In this document: positions 1-7,625 of the stretch, in pieces
Layout: every line of letters begins with the position of its first letter
How positions within the stretch are numbered: position 1 is the first letter of the stretch
Source of the DNA: Pseudomonas sp. B6002
Lineage (GTDB): Bacteria > Pseudomonadota > Gammaproteobacteria > Pseudomonadales > Pseudomonadaceae
Assembly: GCF_013385985.1 (NCBI RefSeq)
Contig: NZ_JACAOY010000006.1
Span: forward strand, 478,653-521,948
Length of the DNA stretch: 43,296 nucleotides
Reading direction: 5' to 3'
Translations under genes and position numbers: made by a program
Notes under the pieces: generated by a model
Told to the model about the DNA's origin: nothing
Seen by the model: the letters and a program-made list of their open reading frames with translations, nothing else
Databases searched by the model: none

Positions 1-27
1 TTGACGGGGCGCCTCAGATCAAGATCA

Positions 28-63
28 AAAGCCAAAGCCAAAGCCAAAGCCAAAGCCAAAGCC
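28..63. repeat. Hexanucleotide microsatellite (AAAGCC)x6
   Basis: Six perfect head-to-tail copies of AAAGCC end about 75 nt before the ATG of the ParB-like gene. The tract could be read as Lys-Ala repeats in a plus-strand frame, but that frame has no protein-like continuation, so it is treated as non-coding. Such a tract can change copy number by replication slippage. No hairpin or CRISPR-like spacer organisation is present. Confidence 0.9.
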
Positions 64-137
64 AGAACTTCTGTAGATACCTGCGTTGCAATGAGGGCTA
101 AGCTTGTCGGCTTACAGGTTCCTTTTTGGAGTTGTCC

Positions 138-755
138 ATGGCTCGGCCCCGCCCGCAACTGGTCACCGGCAAGCTGGAAAAGCTGCATCCTACGCAACTC
201 ACCGTCGGCCTGGCTGAAGTCGCCGCCAAGCGCGAAGCCTGGACCAGGCTCAAGCGCAAGGAGCGCGCCGCTGCGCTGGATAAACACTGGTTTCCCTGCG
301 TACTGGGCCCCGACGAGCGCTATTACATTACCGACCACCATCATTTTGGCCTGGCCCTGCTGCTGGAGGAGGTCAAGAGTGTGTCATTGCTGATGCTCAA
401 GGACTTGTCGTTCGTCGAGCGCAGCACGTTCTGGAATGTCATGGCGTTCAACCAATGGGTGCACCCTTACGATGCCCGGGGGCTGCGTCGCTCCTACGAG
501 GCTATTCCCCGAAAGATTACCGACTTGCAGGATGATCCCTACCGCAGTCTGGCCGGCCTGTTGCGTACGGCGGGTGGTTACGCCAAGGATGCTACGCCGT
601 TCAGCGAGTTTCTCTGGGCTGACTTTTTCCGCACCCGTATCGGTAGCGATGTGGTCAGCCAGCCGAGTGCCAAGGTGTTGGCCAAGGCTATGGTCCTGGC
701 GCGCAGCCAGGAAGCACGTTATTTGCCGGGATGGGTAGGGCCGATTGAAAACTGA
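138..755 (+). CDS. ParB-like superfamily protein (ParBc_2 type)
   Basis: A 205-residue soluble protein with no signal peptide or membrane segment. The ATG at 138 is preferred over an upstream in-frame TTG at 126 because TTGGAG lies at a normal Shine-Dalgarno distance before it. The region YYITDHHHFGLALL (about residues 62-75) resembles the metal or phosphate-binding core of the ParBc_2 family (putative ParB-like nucleases), which is distinct from the chromosome-partitioning ParB. It lacks the helix-turn-helix and C-terminal dimer domain expected of a true ParB, so a segregation role is unlikely. Its stop overlaps the start of the SulP transporter by 11 nt, which implies translational coupling. 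The family assignment is from memory of the motif; the biochemical role is unknown. Confidence 0.75.
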   Translation: MARPRPQLVTGKLEKLHPTQLTVGLAEVAAKREAWTRLKRKERAAALDKHWFPCVLGPDERYYITDHHHFGLALLLEEVKSVSLLMLKDLSFVERSTFWNVMAFNQWVHPYDARGLRRSYEAIPRKITDLQDDPYRSLAGLLRTAGGYAKDATPFSEFLWADFFRTRIGSDVVSQPSAKVLAKAMVLARSQEARYLPGWVGPIEN

Positions 756-2388
756 AACCAATGCTCCTGTTGTTGCATCACCCAACCGTATCCAGGACCT
801 GCTTGCCGGGTTGTCCATTGCCGGGTTGTTGCTGCCCGAAGCGGTGGCGTATTCCAGGATCGCCGCATTGCCGCCCCAGGCCGGGGTGATTGCCCTGTTT
901 GCGGGGCTGCTGTGTTACGGCCTGTTCGGTACCAGTCGCTTTGCAATTGTCTCGGCCACCTCGTCTTCGGCGGCAGTCTTGGCGGCGGCCACGGCCAGCC
1001 TGGCCGGTGGTGACCCGGCGTTGAGGCTGTCCCTGGCGTTCGGCCTGGTGCTGATTACTGCGGTGCTATTCCTGCTGGCGGGGCTGTTCAAGCTCGGAGG
1101 CGTGACGTCGTTTATCGCCAAGCCGGTGTTGCGCGGCTTTGCCTTCGGGTTGGCGCTGACCATCATCCTAAAGCAGCTGGCCAGCGTGGTTGGCGTGCAC
1201 CTGACCGACAACAACCTGATCCGCTTCCTGCCGCAATTGCTCGAGCAGTTGCCCCGCTGGAACTGGCCGGCCGCGACGGTGGCCGGGGTGGCCTTGCTGG
1301 TGCTGTGGGTGTGCGCGCGGATTCCGCGCTTGCCGGGCGGGCTGTTGGTGGTGGTGCTGGGCATCGTTGCCGGGCAATACCTGGACCTGCAGGCCCACGG
1401 CGTTGCACTGATCGGTCTGATCGACCTGCGCCTGGCGTTGGGGCACTTCCCGGATTTGCCGTTCGCCGACTGGCTGCGGTTGGGCGAACTGGCGTTTGCC
1501 TTGGTGATGATCCTGTATGCGGAGTCCTACGGCTCCATCAGCTCGTTTGCGCTTAAACACGGCGATCGCGTGTCATCCAACCGCGACCTGCTGGCCTTGG
1601 GCGCGGCCAACCTGGTGTCCGGGTTGTTCCATGGCATGCCGGCCGGTGCCGGGTATTCGGCCACCTCGGCCAATGAAGCGGCGGGGGCCAACTCGCGCCT
1701 GTCGGGTATTGTCGCGGCCTTGGTGGTGCTGGCGATCGTGTTGACCGTGCTGCCGTATGTGGCGCTGACCCCGGAGCCGGTGTTGGCAGCTATCGTCGTG
1801 TATGCCTTGGCGCGGGGCTTGAGTTTGCAACCCCTGGGGCGTTATTTCCTGTGGCGGCGCGACCGTTTGCTGGTGGTCTGTGCTGTGGCGGCGGTGCTGG
1901 TGTTGGGCGTGCTGGATGGCTTGCTGCTGGCGGTGGCGATCAGCGTGGTATTGATGCTGCGCCAGATGTCGTCGGCGGACATCCAGGTGCTCGGGCGTCT
2001 GGGTAACAGCCATGACTTTGTCGATTGCCAGCACCACGCCGATGTGGTGGCAGTGCCCGGTGTATTGATCGTGCGGCCCAGCGAGGCGCTGTTCTTCGCC
2101 AATGCCGAGCGTATCCTCGGCGCCGCCTTGCGCTTGATGCGCCAGTCGCCGGTGGACGCCGTGGTGTTGAGCCTGGAAGAGTCGCCGGACCTGGATGGCA
2201 CCAGCATCGAAGCCCTGGCGGCGTTCTTTGCCCAGGTGCGCGGGGAGGGCAAGCGCCTGGTGCTGGCGCGTGTGCGGCATCCGGCGATGGACGTGTTGCA
2301 GGCCTTGCCCGAAGCACAGGCACCGCAGGTTCAGCTCAGCGCCTTGAGTGTCGATGGCGCGGTGCAACTGGCCAAATCCCGGGCATAA
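745..2388 (+). CDS. SulP family inorganic anion transporter
   Basis: A 547-residue inner-membrane protein. The first roughly 400 residues are strongly hydrophobic with many transmembrane segments and match the Sulfate_transp fold (opening motif AGLSIAGLLLPEAVAYSRIAALPPQ). The last roughly 110 residues form a cytoplasmic STAS domain beginning near GVLIVRPSEALFFANAERI and including DLDGTSIEAL. SulP proteins carry sulfate, bicarbonate or other anions, often coupled to Na+ or H+. Substrate cannot be read from sequence, and no carbonic anhydrase gene is nearby. The start is TTG at 745, overlapping the upstream ParB-like stop by 11 nt, and no ATG lies in frame before the first membrane segment. Transcription ends at the hairpin at 2393-2420. 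Confidence 0.9.
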   Translation: MKTETNAPVVASPNRIQDLLAGLSIAGLLLPEAVAYSRIAALPPQAGVIALFAGLLCYGLFGTSRFAIVSATSSSAAVLAAATASLAGGDPALRLSLAFGLVLITAVLFLLAGLFKLGGVTSFIAKPVLRGFAFGLALTIILKQLASVVGVHLTDNNLIRFLPQLLEQLPRWNWPAATVAGVALLVLWVCARIPRLPGGLLVVVLGIVAGQYLDLQAHGVALIGLIDLRLALGHFPDLPFADWLRLGELAFALVMILYAESYGSISSFALKHGDRVSSNRDLLALGAANLVSGLFHGMPAGAGYSATSANEAAGANSRLSGIVAALVVLAIVLTVLPYVALTPEPVLAAIVVYALARGLSLQPLGRYFLWRRDRLLVVCAVAAVLVLGVLDGLLLAVAISVVLMLRQMSSADIQVLGRLGNSHDFVDCQHHADVVAVPGVLIVRPSEALFFANAERILGAALRLMRQSPVDAVVLSLEESPDLDGTSIEALAAFFAQVRGEGKRLVLARVRHPAMDVLQALPEAQAPQVQLSALSVDGAVQLAKSRA

Positions 2389-2392
2389 AAAA

Positions 2393-2420
2393 ACGCCGCG
2401 TATCGTGGAATACGCGGCGT
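2393..2420. terminator. Bidirectional intrinsic terminator between SulP gene and acnB
   Basis: An 11-bp perfect GC-rich stem (ACGCCGCGTAT paired with its reverse complement) with a 6-nt loop. It is preceded by a run of A residues (2387-2392) and followed by CCTTTT. It sits between two convergent genes, so the A run can serve as the U tract for minus-strand transcripts from acnB and the T run for plus-strand transcripts. Confidence 0.9.
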
Positions 2421-2439
2421 CCTTTTACGTCAACACACC

Positions 2440-5049
2440 TTAGGCTTGAATCACCGGGATGTTGGCGCTTGCTGCGATTTTACGGAACTCGGCGATCTGG
2501 TCGAAGTTCAGGTAGCGGTAGACGTCACTGGCCATGGTGTCCAGTTTCGCTGCGTAGCCCATGTACTCTTCGACAGTCGGCAGGCGACCCAGGGTGGAGG
2601 CAACCGCCGCCAGCTCAGCCGAGGCCAGGTAGACGTTCGCGCCGTCACCCAGGCGGTTCGGGAAGTTACGGGTGGAAGTCGACACAACGGTCGAGTTCGG
2701 CTCTACACGTGCCTGGTTACCCATGCACAGCGAGCAGCCCGGCATTTCCATGCGCGCGCCAGCCTTGCCGTAGATGCCGTAGTAGCCTTCTTCGGTCAGT
2801 TGGTGAGCGTCCATCTTGGTCGGCGGCGACAGCCACAGACGGGTTGGCAGCTGACCCTTGACCTGTTCCAGCAGCTTACCGGCAGCGCGGAAGTGACCGA
2901 TGTTGGTCATGCACGAACCGATGAACACTTCGTCGATCTTCTCGCCGGCAACGCTCGACAGCAGACGGGCATCGTCCGGGTCGTTCGGTGCGCAGAGGAT
3001 CGGCTCGTTGATGTCGTTCAGGTCGATCTCGATGATTTCGGCGTATTCGGCGTCGGCATCGGCTTCCATCAGCTCAGGGTTCTTGACCCAGGCTTCCATC
3101 GCTTGGGCGCGACGTTCCAGGGTACGTGCATCGCCGTAGCCTTCACCGATCATCCAGCGCAGCAGGGTGATGTTGGAGTTCAGGTACTCGGTGATGGACT
3201 CTTTGGACAGCTTGATGGTGCAACCGGCAGCCGAACGTTCAGCCGAGGCGTCGGACAGCTCGAACGCTTGTTCCAGCGTCAGGTCGTTCAGGCCTTCGAT
3301 CTCCAGGATGCGGCCGGAGAAGGCGTTTTTCTTGCCTTTCTTCTCTACGGTCAGCAGACCCGACTGGATCGCGTAGTAAGGAATGGCATGAACCAGGTCA
3401 CGCAGGGTGATGCCAGGTTTCATCTTGCCTTTGAAGCGCACCAGGATCGATTCCGGCATGTCCAGTGGCATGACGCCAGTGGCTGCGGCGAACGCGACCA
3501 GGCCAGAACCGGCCGGGAACGAGATGCCCATCGGGAAACGGGTGTGGGAGTCACCACCGGTACCCACGGTGTCCGGCAGCAGCATGCGGTTCAGCCAGCT
3601 GTGGATGATGCCGTCGCCTGGACGCAGCGATACACCGCCACGGGTCATGATGAAGTCAGGCAGGGTGTGGTGGGTGGTCACGTCGATCGGCTTTGGATAG
3701 GCCGCGGTGTGGCAGAAGGACTGCATCACCAGGTCGGTCGAGAAGCCCAGGCACGCCAGGTCTTTCAGCTCGTCACGGGTCATGGGACCAGTGGTGTCCT
3801 GAGAGCCCACGGTGGTCATCTTCGGCTCGCAGTAGGTGCCAGGACGAACGCCTTTGCCTTCCGGCAGGCCGCACGCCTTGCCCACCATTTTCTGTGCCAG
3901 GGTGAAGCCTTTGCCGGTATCGACAGGCGCTTCAGGCAGCTTGAACAGGTCGGTCGGGCCCAGGCCCAGCTCTGCACGTGCCTTGTCGGTCAGGCCGCGA
4001 CCGATGATCAGCGGGATACGGCCGCCAGCACGGACTTCGTCCAACAGCACCGGGGTCTTCATTTCGAAGGTGGTGATGACTTCGTCGGTGCCGTGTTTGC
4101 AGACTTTGCCAGCATGCGGGTACAGGTCGATCACGTCGCCCATGTTCATGTTGGTAACGTCGAATTCGATTGGCAGTGCGCCCGCATCTTCCATGGTGTT
4201 GTAGAAGATTGGAGCGATCTTGCTGCCGAAGCAGAAGCCGCCGGCGCGCTTGTTCGGCACGTACGGAACGTCGTCGCCGAAGAACCACAGCACGGAGTTG
4301 GTGGCCGACTTACGCGACGAACCGGTGCCGACCACGTCGCCCACGTAGGCGATCGGGAAGCCTTGGCCGCGCATTTCTTCGATCTGCTTCATCGGGCCGG
4401 TCTTGCCTTGCTCGTCCGGCACAATGCCTTCGCGAGCCATTTTCAGCATGGCCAGGGCGTGCAGCGGGATGTCTGGGCGGGACCAGGCGTCAGGCGCAGG
4501 GGACAGGTCGTCGGTGTTGGTTTCGCCGGTGACCTTGAAGACGCGCAGGCTGATCTTGTCGGCCAGGGTAGGGCGGTTGCGGAACCACTCGCCGTCAGCC
4601 CAGGACTGGATCACGGCTTTGGCGTGTTCGTTGCCGTTACGGGCTTTTTCAGCCACGTCGTGGAACGCATCGAACATCAGCAGGGTGTGCTTGAGTTGGG
4701 CGGCGGCGACAGGAGCCAGGGTGGCGTCGTCCAGCAGCTCGACCAGGGTCACGATGTTGTAGCCGCCTTGCATGGTGCCAAGCAGTTCAACGGCGCGCTG
4801 TTTGCTGATCAGGGGGGAAGTGGCTTCGCCCTTGGCCAGGGCAGACAGGAAACCGGCCTTGACGTAGGCAGCTTCGTCAACACCTGGTGGAATGCGGTTG
4901 GTGATCAGGTCAACGAGGAATTCTTCTTCGCCAGCCGGAGGATTTTTCAGCAGCTCGACCAGGCCTGCGGTTTGTTCGGCGTTAAGCGGCTGGGGAACGA
5001 TACCCAGTGCTGCACGCTCTTCGATATGTTTGCGGTAGGCTTCAAGCAC
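2440..5049 (-). CDS. acnB: Aconitate hydratase B (2-methylisocitrate dehydratase)
   Basis: An 869-residue cytoplasmic TCA-cycle enzyme interconverting citrate, cis-aconitate and isocitrate; AcnB proteins also act on 2-methylaconitate. The order is the AcnB one: N-terminal helical HEAT-like domain (about 1-160), then the swivelling domain, then the cluster-bearing domains. The three [4Fe-4S] ligands are visible at Cys713 (FIGSCMTN) and Cys772/Cys775 (GCSLCMGN), offset by three from the E. coli enzyme. The GTG at 5049 is chosen as start because the family begins with the residues [12 protein letters not shown] and GAGGG sits 8 nt upstream; the ATG further upstream at 5076 would add nine residues absent from the family. 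It has a roughly 270-nt leader with elaborate secondary structure and a 10-11 nt complement to its own ribosome-binding site, suggesting post-transcriptional control. Confidence 0.97.
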   Translation of the reverse strand: MLEAYRKHIEERAALGIVPQPLNAEQTAGLVELLKNPPAGEEEFLVDLITNRIPPGVDEAAYVKAGFLSALAKGEATSPLISKQRAVELLGTMQGGYNIVTLVELLDDATLAPVAAAQLKHTLLMFDAFHDVAEKARNGNEHAKAVIQSWADGEWFRNRPTLADKISLRVFKVTGETNTDDLSPAPDAWSRPDIPLHALAMLKMAREGIVPDEQGKTGPMKQIEEMRGQGFPIAYVGDVVGTGSSRKSATNSVLWFFGDDVPYVPNKRAGGFCFGSKIAPIFYNTMEDAGALPIEFDVTNMNMGDVIDLYPHAGKVCKHGTDEVITTFEMKTPVLLDEVRAGGRIPLIIGRGLTDKARAELGLGPTDLFKLPEAPVDTGKGFTLAQKMVGKACGLPEGKGVRPGTYCEPKMTTVGSQDTTGPMTRDELKDLACLGFSTDLVMQSFCHTAAYPKPIDVTTHHTLPDFIMTRGGVSLRPGDGIIHSWLNRMLLPDTVGTGGDSHTRFPMGISFPAGSGLVAFAAATGVMPLDMPESILVRFKGKMKPGITLRDLVHAIPYYAIQSGLLTVEKKGKKNAFSGRILEIEGLNDLTLEQAFELSDASAERSAAGCTIKLSKESITEYLNSNITLLRWMIGEGYGDARTLERRAQAMEAWVKNPELMEADADAEYAEIIEIDLNDINEPILCAPNDPDDARLLSSVAGEKIDEVFIGSCMTNIGHFRAAGKLLEQVKGQLPTRLWLSPPTKMDAHQLTEEGYYGIYGKAGARMEMPGCSLCMGNQARVEPNSTVVSTSTRNFPNRLGDGANVYLASAELAAVASTLGRLPTVEEYMGYAAKLDTMASDVYRYLNFDQIAEFRKIAASANIPVIQA

Positions 5050-5057
5050 AGTTATTA

Positions 5058-5067
5058 CCCTCATCAG
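5058..5067 (-). promoter_or_regulatory. acnB Shine-Dalgarno region with an upstream antisense match
   Basis: On the minus strand this reads CUGAUGAGGG; its GAGGG lies 8 nt before the GTG start. The exact reverse complement, CCCUCAUCAG, occurs in the same leader at 5198-5207. Adding the flanking U-A pair (5057 with 5208) makes 11 contiguous Watson-Crick pairs. This decides the GTG start and suggests the site can be masked. Confidence 0.75.
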
Positions 5068-5160
5068 TGGTCCCACGGGACGCTCATCCAGAAATGAACG
5101 GCACGCATGCGCTCGGGGGCTTTTTGGGCCGCAAAGCCAGCGCTGCCGGCATTCCTCACA

Positions 5161-5295
5161 GAAGCTGCTTTCAAAGTTTTACGCCTGCAGAGCGGAGCTG
5201 ATGAGGGTTGGCGCTGGCTATTTACCGCGTAAATAACCGTCGCCAACACCGCTCTGAAGGAACGACTGTGCTCGTGACGCTTTGAAAACAGCTTC
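5161..5295 (-). promoter_or_regulatory. Structured acnB leader RNA element (candidate cis-regulator)
   Basis: Four nested helices, described as minus-strand RNA. P1 pairs 5295-5280 with 5176-5161 (16 bp, one G-U). P2 pairs 5255-5249 with 5195-5189 (AGAGCGG/CCGCUCU, 7 bp). P3 pairs 5247-5241 with 5213-5207 (GUUGGCG/CGCCAAC, 7 bp). P4 pairs 5238-5229 with 5225-5216 (10 bp, one G-U, GCG loop). Both imperfect positions are G-U wobbles in the minus-strand transcript but would be A-C mismatches in a plus-strand RNA, so the structure belongs to the acnB messenger. An 11-nt one-sided bulge between P2 and P3 (5206-5196) carries nearly all of the anti-Shine-Dalgarno sequence. There is no U tract, so control would be translational rather than by attenuation. 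I do not recall a named family matching it. Confidence 0.7.
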
Positions 5296-5328
5296 CAATG
5301 GACTATTGGCGCCTTACAAGGCCGGATG

Positions 5329-5357
5329 ATTCTACGGCAAAAAATTTCTAAAGGTAA
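5329..5357 (-). promoter_or_regulatory. Sigma-70 promoter for acnB
   Basis: On the minus strand: -35 TTACCT (5357-5352), a 17-nt spacer and -10 TAGAAT (5334-5329). Transcription would start near 5322, giving a leader of about 270 nt that contains the entire structured element. The 394 nt between acnB and the divergent DUF1289 gene otherwise hold no gene. Confidence 0.6.
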
Positions 5358-5443
5358 GTTGCCTAACCAAGTTTGCGGGGTGATAGCCGTTAGACAAAGG
5401 GCTAACATGGCGCATTGTTTCGCTGATCGGCGTGTTGTTGCCC

Positions 5444-5917
5444 ATGTCCAACCAAACCATCAAGACCCCCTGCGTCGGCCTGTGCTCCACGGTTTACGGC
5501 GATCTGGTGTGCCGTGGCTGCAAGCGCTTCCACCATGAGGTGATCCAGTGGAATGGCTATAACGAGGAAGAAAAACGGGCGGTCTGGCTGCGCCTGGAGC
5601 AACTGCTGGTGCAGGTGATGGCTGGCAAGCTGGAGGTGTTCGACCCCAAGGCCCTGCGCGGGCAACTGGAGCAGCGCAAGATCCGCTTCGTGCCGCACCA
5701 GTCCGAGTACTGCTGGGCCTACCAGTTGATCGCTCGCGGGGCTCGGGTAATCAATAATCTGGAGGCCTATGGCATGGTGCTGTTGCCCGAGTTTCGCGAT
5801 TGGCCTTTGCCGGATTTGCGCGATGCCATTGATCGGGAGTTTTTTATCCTCTCGGAGGCGCATTACCAGCGCTACATCGCCCCCGGGTTTCTCAAGGATG
5901 CACTCAGCTCTTTGTAG
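5444..5917 (+). CDS. DUF1289 domain-containing protein
   Basis: A 157-residue soluble protein. The N-terminal third carries Cys10, Cys14, Cys23 and Cys26 (TPCVGLC and VCRGCKR) followed by a tryptophan and helix-rich stretch, the signature of DUF1289, probably a small zinc or iron-sulfur binding module. The remaining 100 residues have no motif I recognise. Start ATG 5444 follows a GTTGTTGCCC stretch with no good Shine-Dalgarno; an in-frame TTG four codons earlier is the alternative. The gene diverges from acnB. Its TAG stop (5915-5917) lies inside the first arm of the REP doublet that begins at 5913, so the repeat supplies the stop codon. Function unknown. Confidence 0.8.
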   Translation: MSNQTIKTPCVGLCSTVYGDLVCRGCKRFHHEVIQWNGYNEEEKRAVWLRLEQLLVQVMAGKLEVFDPKALRGQLEQRKIRFVPHQSEYCWAYQLIARGARVINNLEAYGMVLLPEFRDWPLPDLRDAIDREFFILSEAHYQRYIAPGFLKDALSSL

Positions 5918-5996
5918 GAGTCCGGCTTGCCGGCGATGGGGCCTGTTTGTTTTGCGCAAAGACAAAGGGCCCCATCGCCGGCAAGCCGGCTCCTAC
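5913..5996. repeat. REPIN (REP doublet)
   Basis: Two facing REP arms (TGTAGGAGtCCGGCTTGCCG and the inverse ending CCGGCTCCTACA) joined by a short loop. The pairing extends into GGGGCC/GGCCCC, giving a long hairpin. It lies between the convergent DUF1289 and universal stress genes. Its first arm contains the stop codon of the DUF1289 gene. Confidence 0.9.
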
Positions 5997-6006
5997 AGAG
6001 GACGCG

Positions 6007-6870
6007 TTATTGCTGAGACGCCAGTTCTTCCAGATGATCCATCAACGCCTGCGGCTTGAGCACCAGCACATCGCTTTCCAGCGCATCCAGCACGACCTCT
6101 GCGGTGTTGCCGATCAATGCCCCGGAAATACCCGTGCGACCCACGGTGCCGATGATAGTGACCGCCGCCTGCAGCTTGTGGGCGAGATGCGGTATCAACA
6201 CATCCGCCGGCCCTTCCTCGATATGCAGATGTTTGTCATCCACATCGAACTCCGCCTGAAACGCCCTGCATTGCTCGCGATAGCGCGCCTCGATGGTCTC
6301 CTTGAGCTGAAACGTCGGGTCCGCCGCCGACAGCATCGGCGACGGATGGGCACTGATCACATGCAGCTGCGCCTTGGCCAAGTGGGCAATATCAAAGCCA
6401 TGGTCGATGATCGAATTGTGCAATGAACGGTGCTCACCGTCGGTATTCCCCACATCAATCGCCGCCAGGATCACGCCGCCCGCCCAGGGTGTGGCGGTCT
6501 TGACCAGCAACACCGCAGTCGGGCAATAACGCAGCAACTTCCAATCCGCAGGGGTCAGCAGGGCCTTTTTCAGCGGGCTGTCGGCAAAGTGCTGCTTGAT
6601 CACCAGCCCGCAGCCCTCGGCTTGCTGCACATCGATAATGGTCTCATGCAGGCTGTCGTTCCAGGCCTGTTCGGTGGTCACGCTGTAGCCGTCTTCCAGC
6701 AAGCCGGCCTTGAGCAGGCTCAGCAGCGCCGAGTGCTCGTGTTTCTTGTCGCACACCAGCAAATGCAAGTGCGCGCCGGTCACCCCGGCGATCAGCTTGG
6801 CACGCTTGAGGGCCAGGCTTTCCGAATGCTCGGGCTCGATGACCACCAGGATGCTGCGGATGGCTTGCAT
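6007..6870 (-). CDS. Tandem-domain universal stress protein (UspA/UspE-like)
   Basis: A 287-residue cytoplasmic protein with two Usp domains in tandem (about 1-140 and 141-287). The first opens with IRSILVVIEPEHSESLALKRA; the second ends with the nucleotide-binding pattern G-x2-G-x9-G-N (GTVGRTGISGALIGN). Such double-Usp proteins in pseudomonads support survival under low oxygen or stasis. The ATG at 6870 starts exactly at the conserved domain; an upstream in-frame start would add a non-conserved leader. A -10 element and a perfect ANR-type dyad centred about 42 nt upstream of the predicted transcription start indicate oxygen-responsive activation, which agrees with known Anr control of several usp genes in P. 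aeruginosa. Confidence 0.9.
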   Translation of the reverse strand: MQAIRSILVVIEPEHSESLALKRAKLIAGVTGAHLHLLVCDKKHEHSALLSLLKAGLLEDGYSVTTEQAWNDSLHETIIDVQQAEGCGLVIKQHFADSPLKKALLTPADWKLLRYCPTAVLLVKTATPWAGGVILAAIDVGNTDGEHRSLHNSIIDHGFDIAHLAKAQLHVISAHPSPMLSAADPTFQLKETIEARYREQCRAFQAEFDVDDKHLHIEEGPADVLIPHLAHKLQAAVTIIGTVGRTGISGALIGNTAEVVLDALESDVLVLKPQALMDHLEELASQQ

Positions 6871-6905
6871 GATCGGGGACTCCAGAAGAGGGTGGGCGTG
6901 CAACA

Positions 6906-6911
6906 ACTATA
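6906..6911 (-). promoter_or_regulatory. -10 element for the universal stress gene
   Basis: TATAGT on the minus strand, giving a predicted start near 6899 and a 5' leader of about 29 nt. There is no -35 match at the usual distance; that place is occupied by the ANR-type dyad, as expected for a class II activated promoter. Confidence 0.6.
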
Positions 6912-6934
6912 GTTGCTGCCACGCTGCCGTCATG

Positions 6935-6948
6935 TTGATGCACATCAA
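6935..6948. promoter_or_regulatory. ANR/FNR box
   Basis: TTGATGCACATCAA is a perfect match to the FNR/ANR consensus TTGAT-N4-ATCAA. Its centre is about 42 nt upstream of the predicted start of the stress-protein transcript. It is also about 50 nt upstream of the predicted miaE start on the other strand, so it could influence both divergent genes. Confidence 0.8.
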
Positions 6949-6980
6949 GGGCGGTGGCTGGTGGTCTGCGGCGTGGTCGG

Positions 6981-6986
6981 TATAAT
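6981..6986 (+). promoter_or_regulatory. -10 element for miaE
   Basis: A consensus TATAAT 37 nt before the miaE ATG, with no convincing -35 at 16-18 nt. Transcription would begin near 6993. Confidence 0.55.
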
Positions 6987-7022
6987 CGCCGCCCTTTTGT
7001 GATCCTTTTGCCCGTGAGCCCG

Positions 7023-7625
7023 ATGAACCTGCCCGAAATCCACGAATTCCTCGGCTGCCGCACCCCCGACGCCTGGGTCCAGGCCGCACTGGCCGATCAG
7101 GAAACCCTGCTGATCGACCACAAGAACTGCGAATTCAAAGCCGCCAGCACCGCCCTGAGCCTGATCGCCAAGTACTACAGCCATGTCGACCTGATCAACA
7201 TGATGTCGCGCCTGGCCCGGGAAGAACTGGTGCACCACGAACAGGTCATGCGTCTGATGAAGAAGCGCAAAATTGAGCTGCGCCAACTGAATGCCGGGCG
7301 TTATGCCTCGGGTTTGCGCAAAGTGGTGCGCACCCATGAACCGGTCAAGCTGGTGGACACGCTGGTGGTGGGCGCGTTTATCGAAGCGCGCAGTTGCGAG
7401 CGTTTCGAAGCACTGGTGCCGCATTTGGACGAAGAACTCGGCAAGTTCTACTTCGGCTTGCTGAAAAGCGAAGCCCGGCACTTCCAGGGCTACCTGAAGT
7501 TGGCCTACCAGTACGGTGACGCCAAGGATGTCGCCCAAGTGATTGAGCGGGTGAGGGTGGCCGAGCAGGAACTGATCGAATCACCCGACGTCGAGTTCCG
7601 TTTTCACAGTGGCGTGCCAGCCTGA
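7023..7625 (+). CDS. miaE: tRNA-(ms2io6A)-hydroxylase
   Basis: A 200-residue non-haem di-iron monooxygenase. It hydroxylates the isopentenyl side chain of 2-methylthio-N6-isopentenyladenosine at position 37 of tRNAs reading UNN codons. Ferritin-like helices carry the expected ligands: Glu37 (CEFKAAS), Glu67/Glu68 with His71 (REELVHH), and a second set in ARSCERFEALVPHLDEE and KSEARHF. The start ATG 7023 matches the conserved MNLPEIHEFLGC opening. Oxygen dependence of the reaction fits the proximity of an ANR-type site. The 3' end overlaps the convergent MFS gene by 45 nt, so the last 15 codons of miaE are antisense to the end of the transporter. Confidence 0.95.
   Translation: MNLPEIHEFLGCRTPDAWVQAALADQETLLIDHKNCEFKAASTALSLIAKYYSHVDLINMMSRLAREELVHHEQVMRLMKKRKIELRQLNAGRYASGLRKVVRTHEPVKLVDTLVVGAFIEARSCERFEALVPHLDEELGKFYFGLLKSEARHFQGYLKLAYQYGDAKDVAQVIERVRVAEQELIESPDVEFRFHSGVPA

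Noticed and set aside
28-63. Possible CRISPR-like array.
   Set aside because: The units are six bases with no spacers.
1-393. A plus-strand frame with Lys-Ala repeats.
   Set aside because: The repeats come from the AAAGCC microsatellite and the frame overlaps the ParB-like gene out of register.
5060-5067. CUGAUGAG at the acnB ribosome-binding site, the hammerhead ribozyme core motif.
   Set aside because: No matching GAAA core strand or stem arrangement is present; the stretch is better explained as the Shine-Dalgarno region.
2446-5097. An 883-codon open frame antisense to acnB.
   Set aside because: It mirrors the codon bias of the acnB strand in a GC-rich gene, its product has no recognisable domain, and acnB itself is unmistakable.
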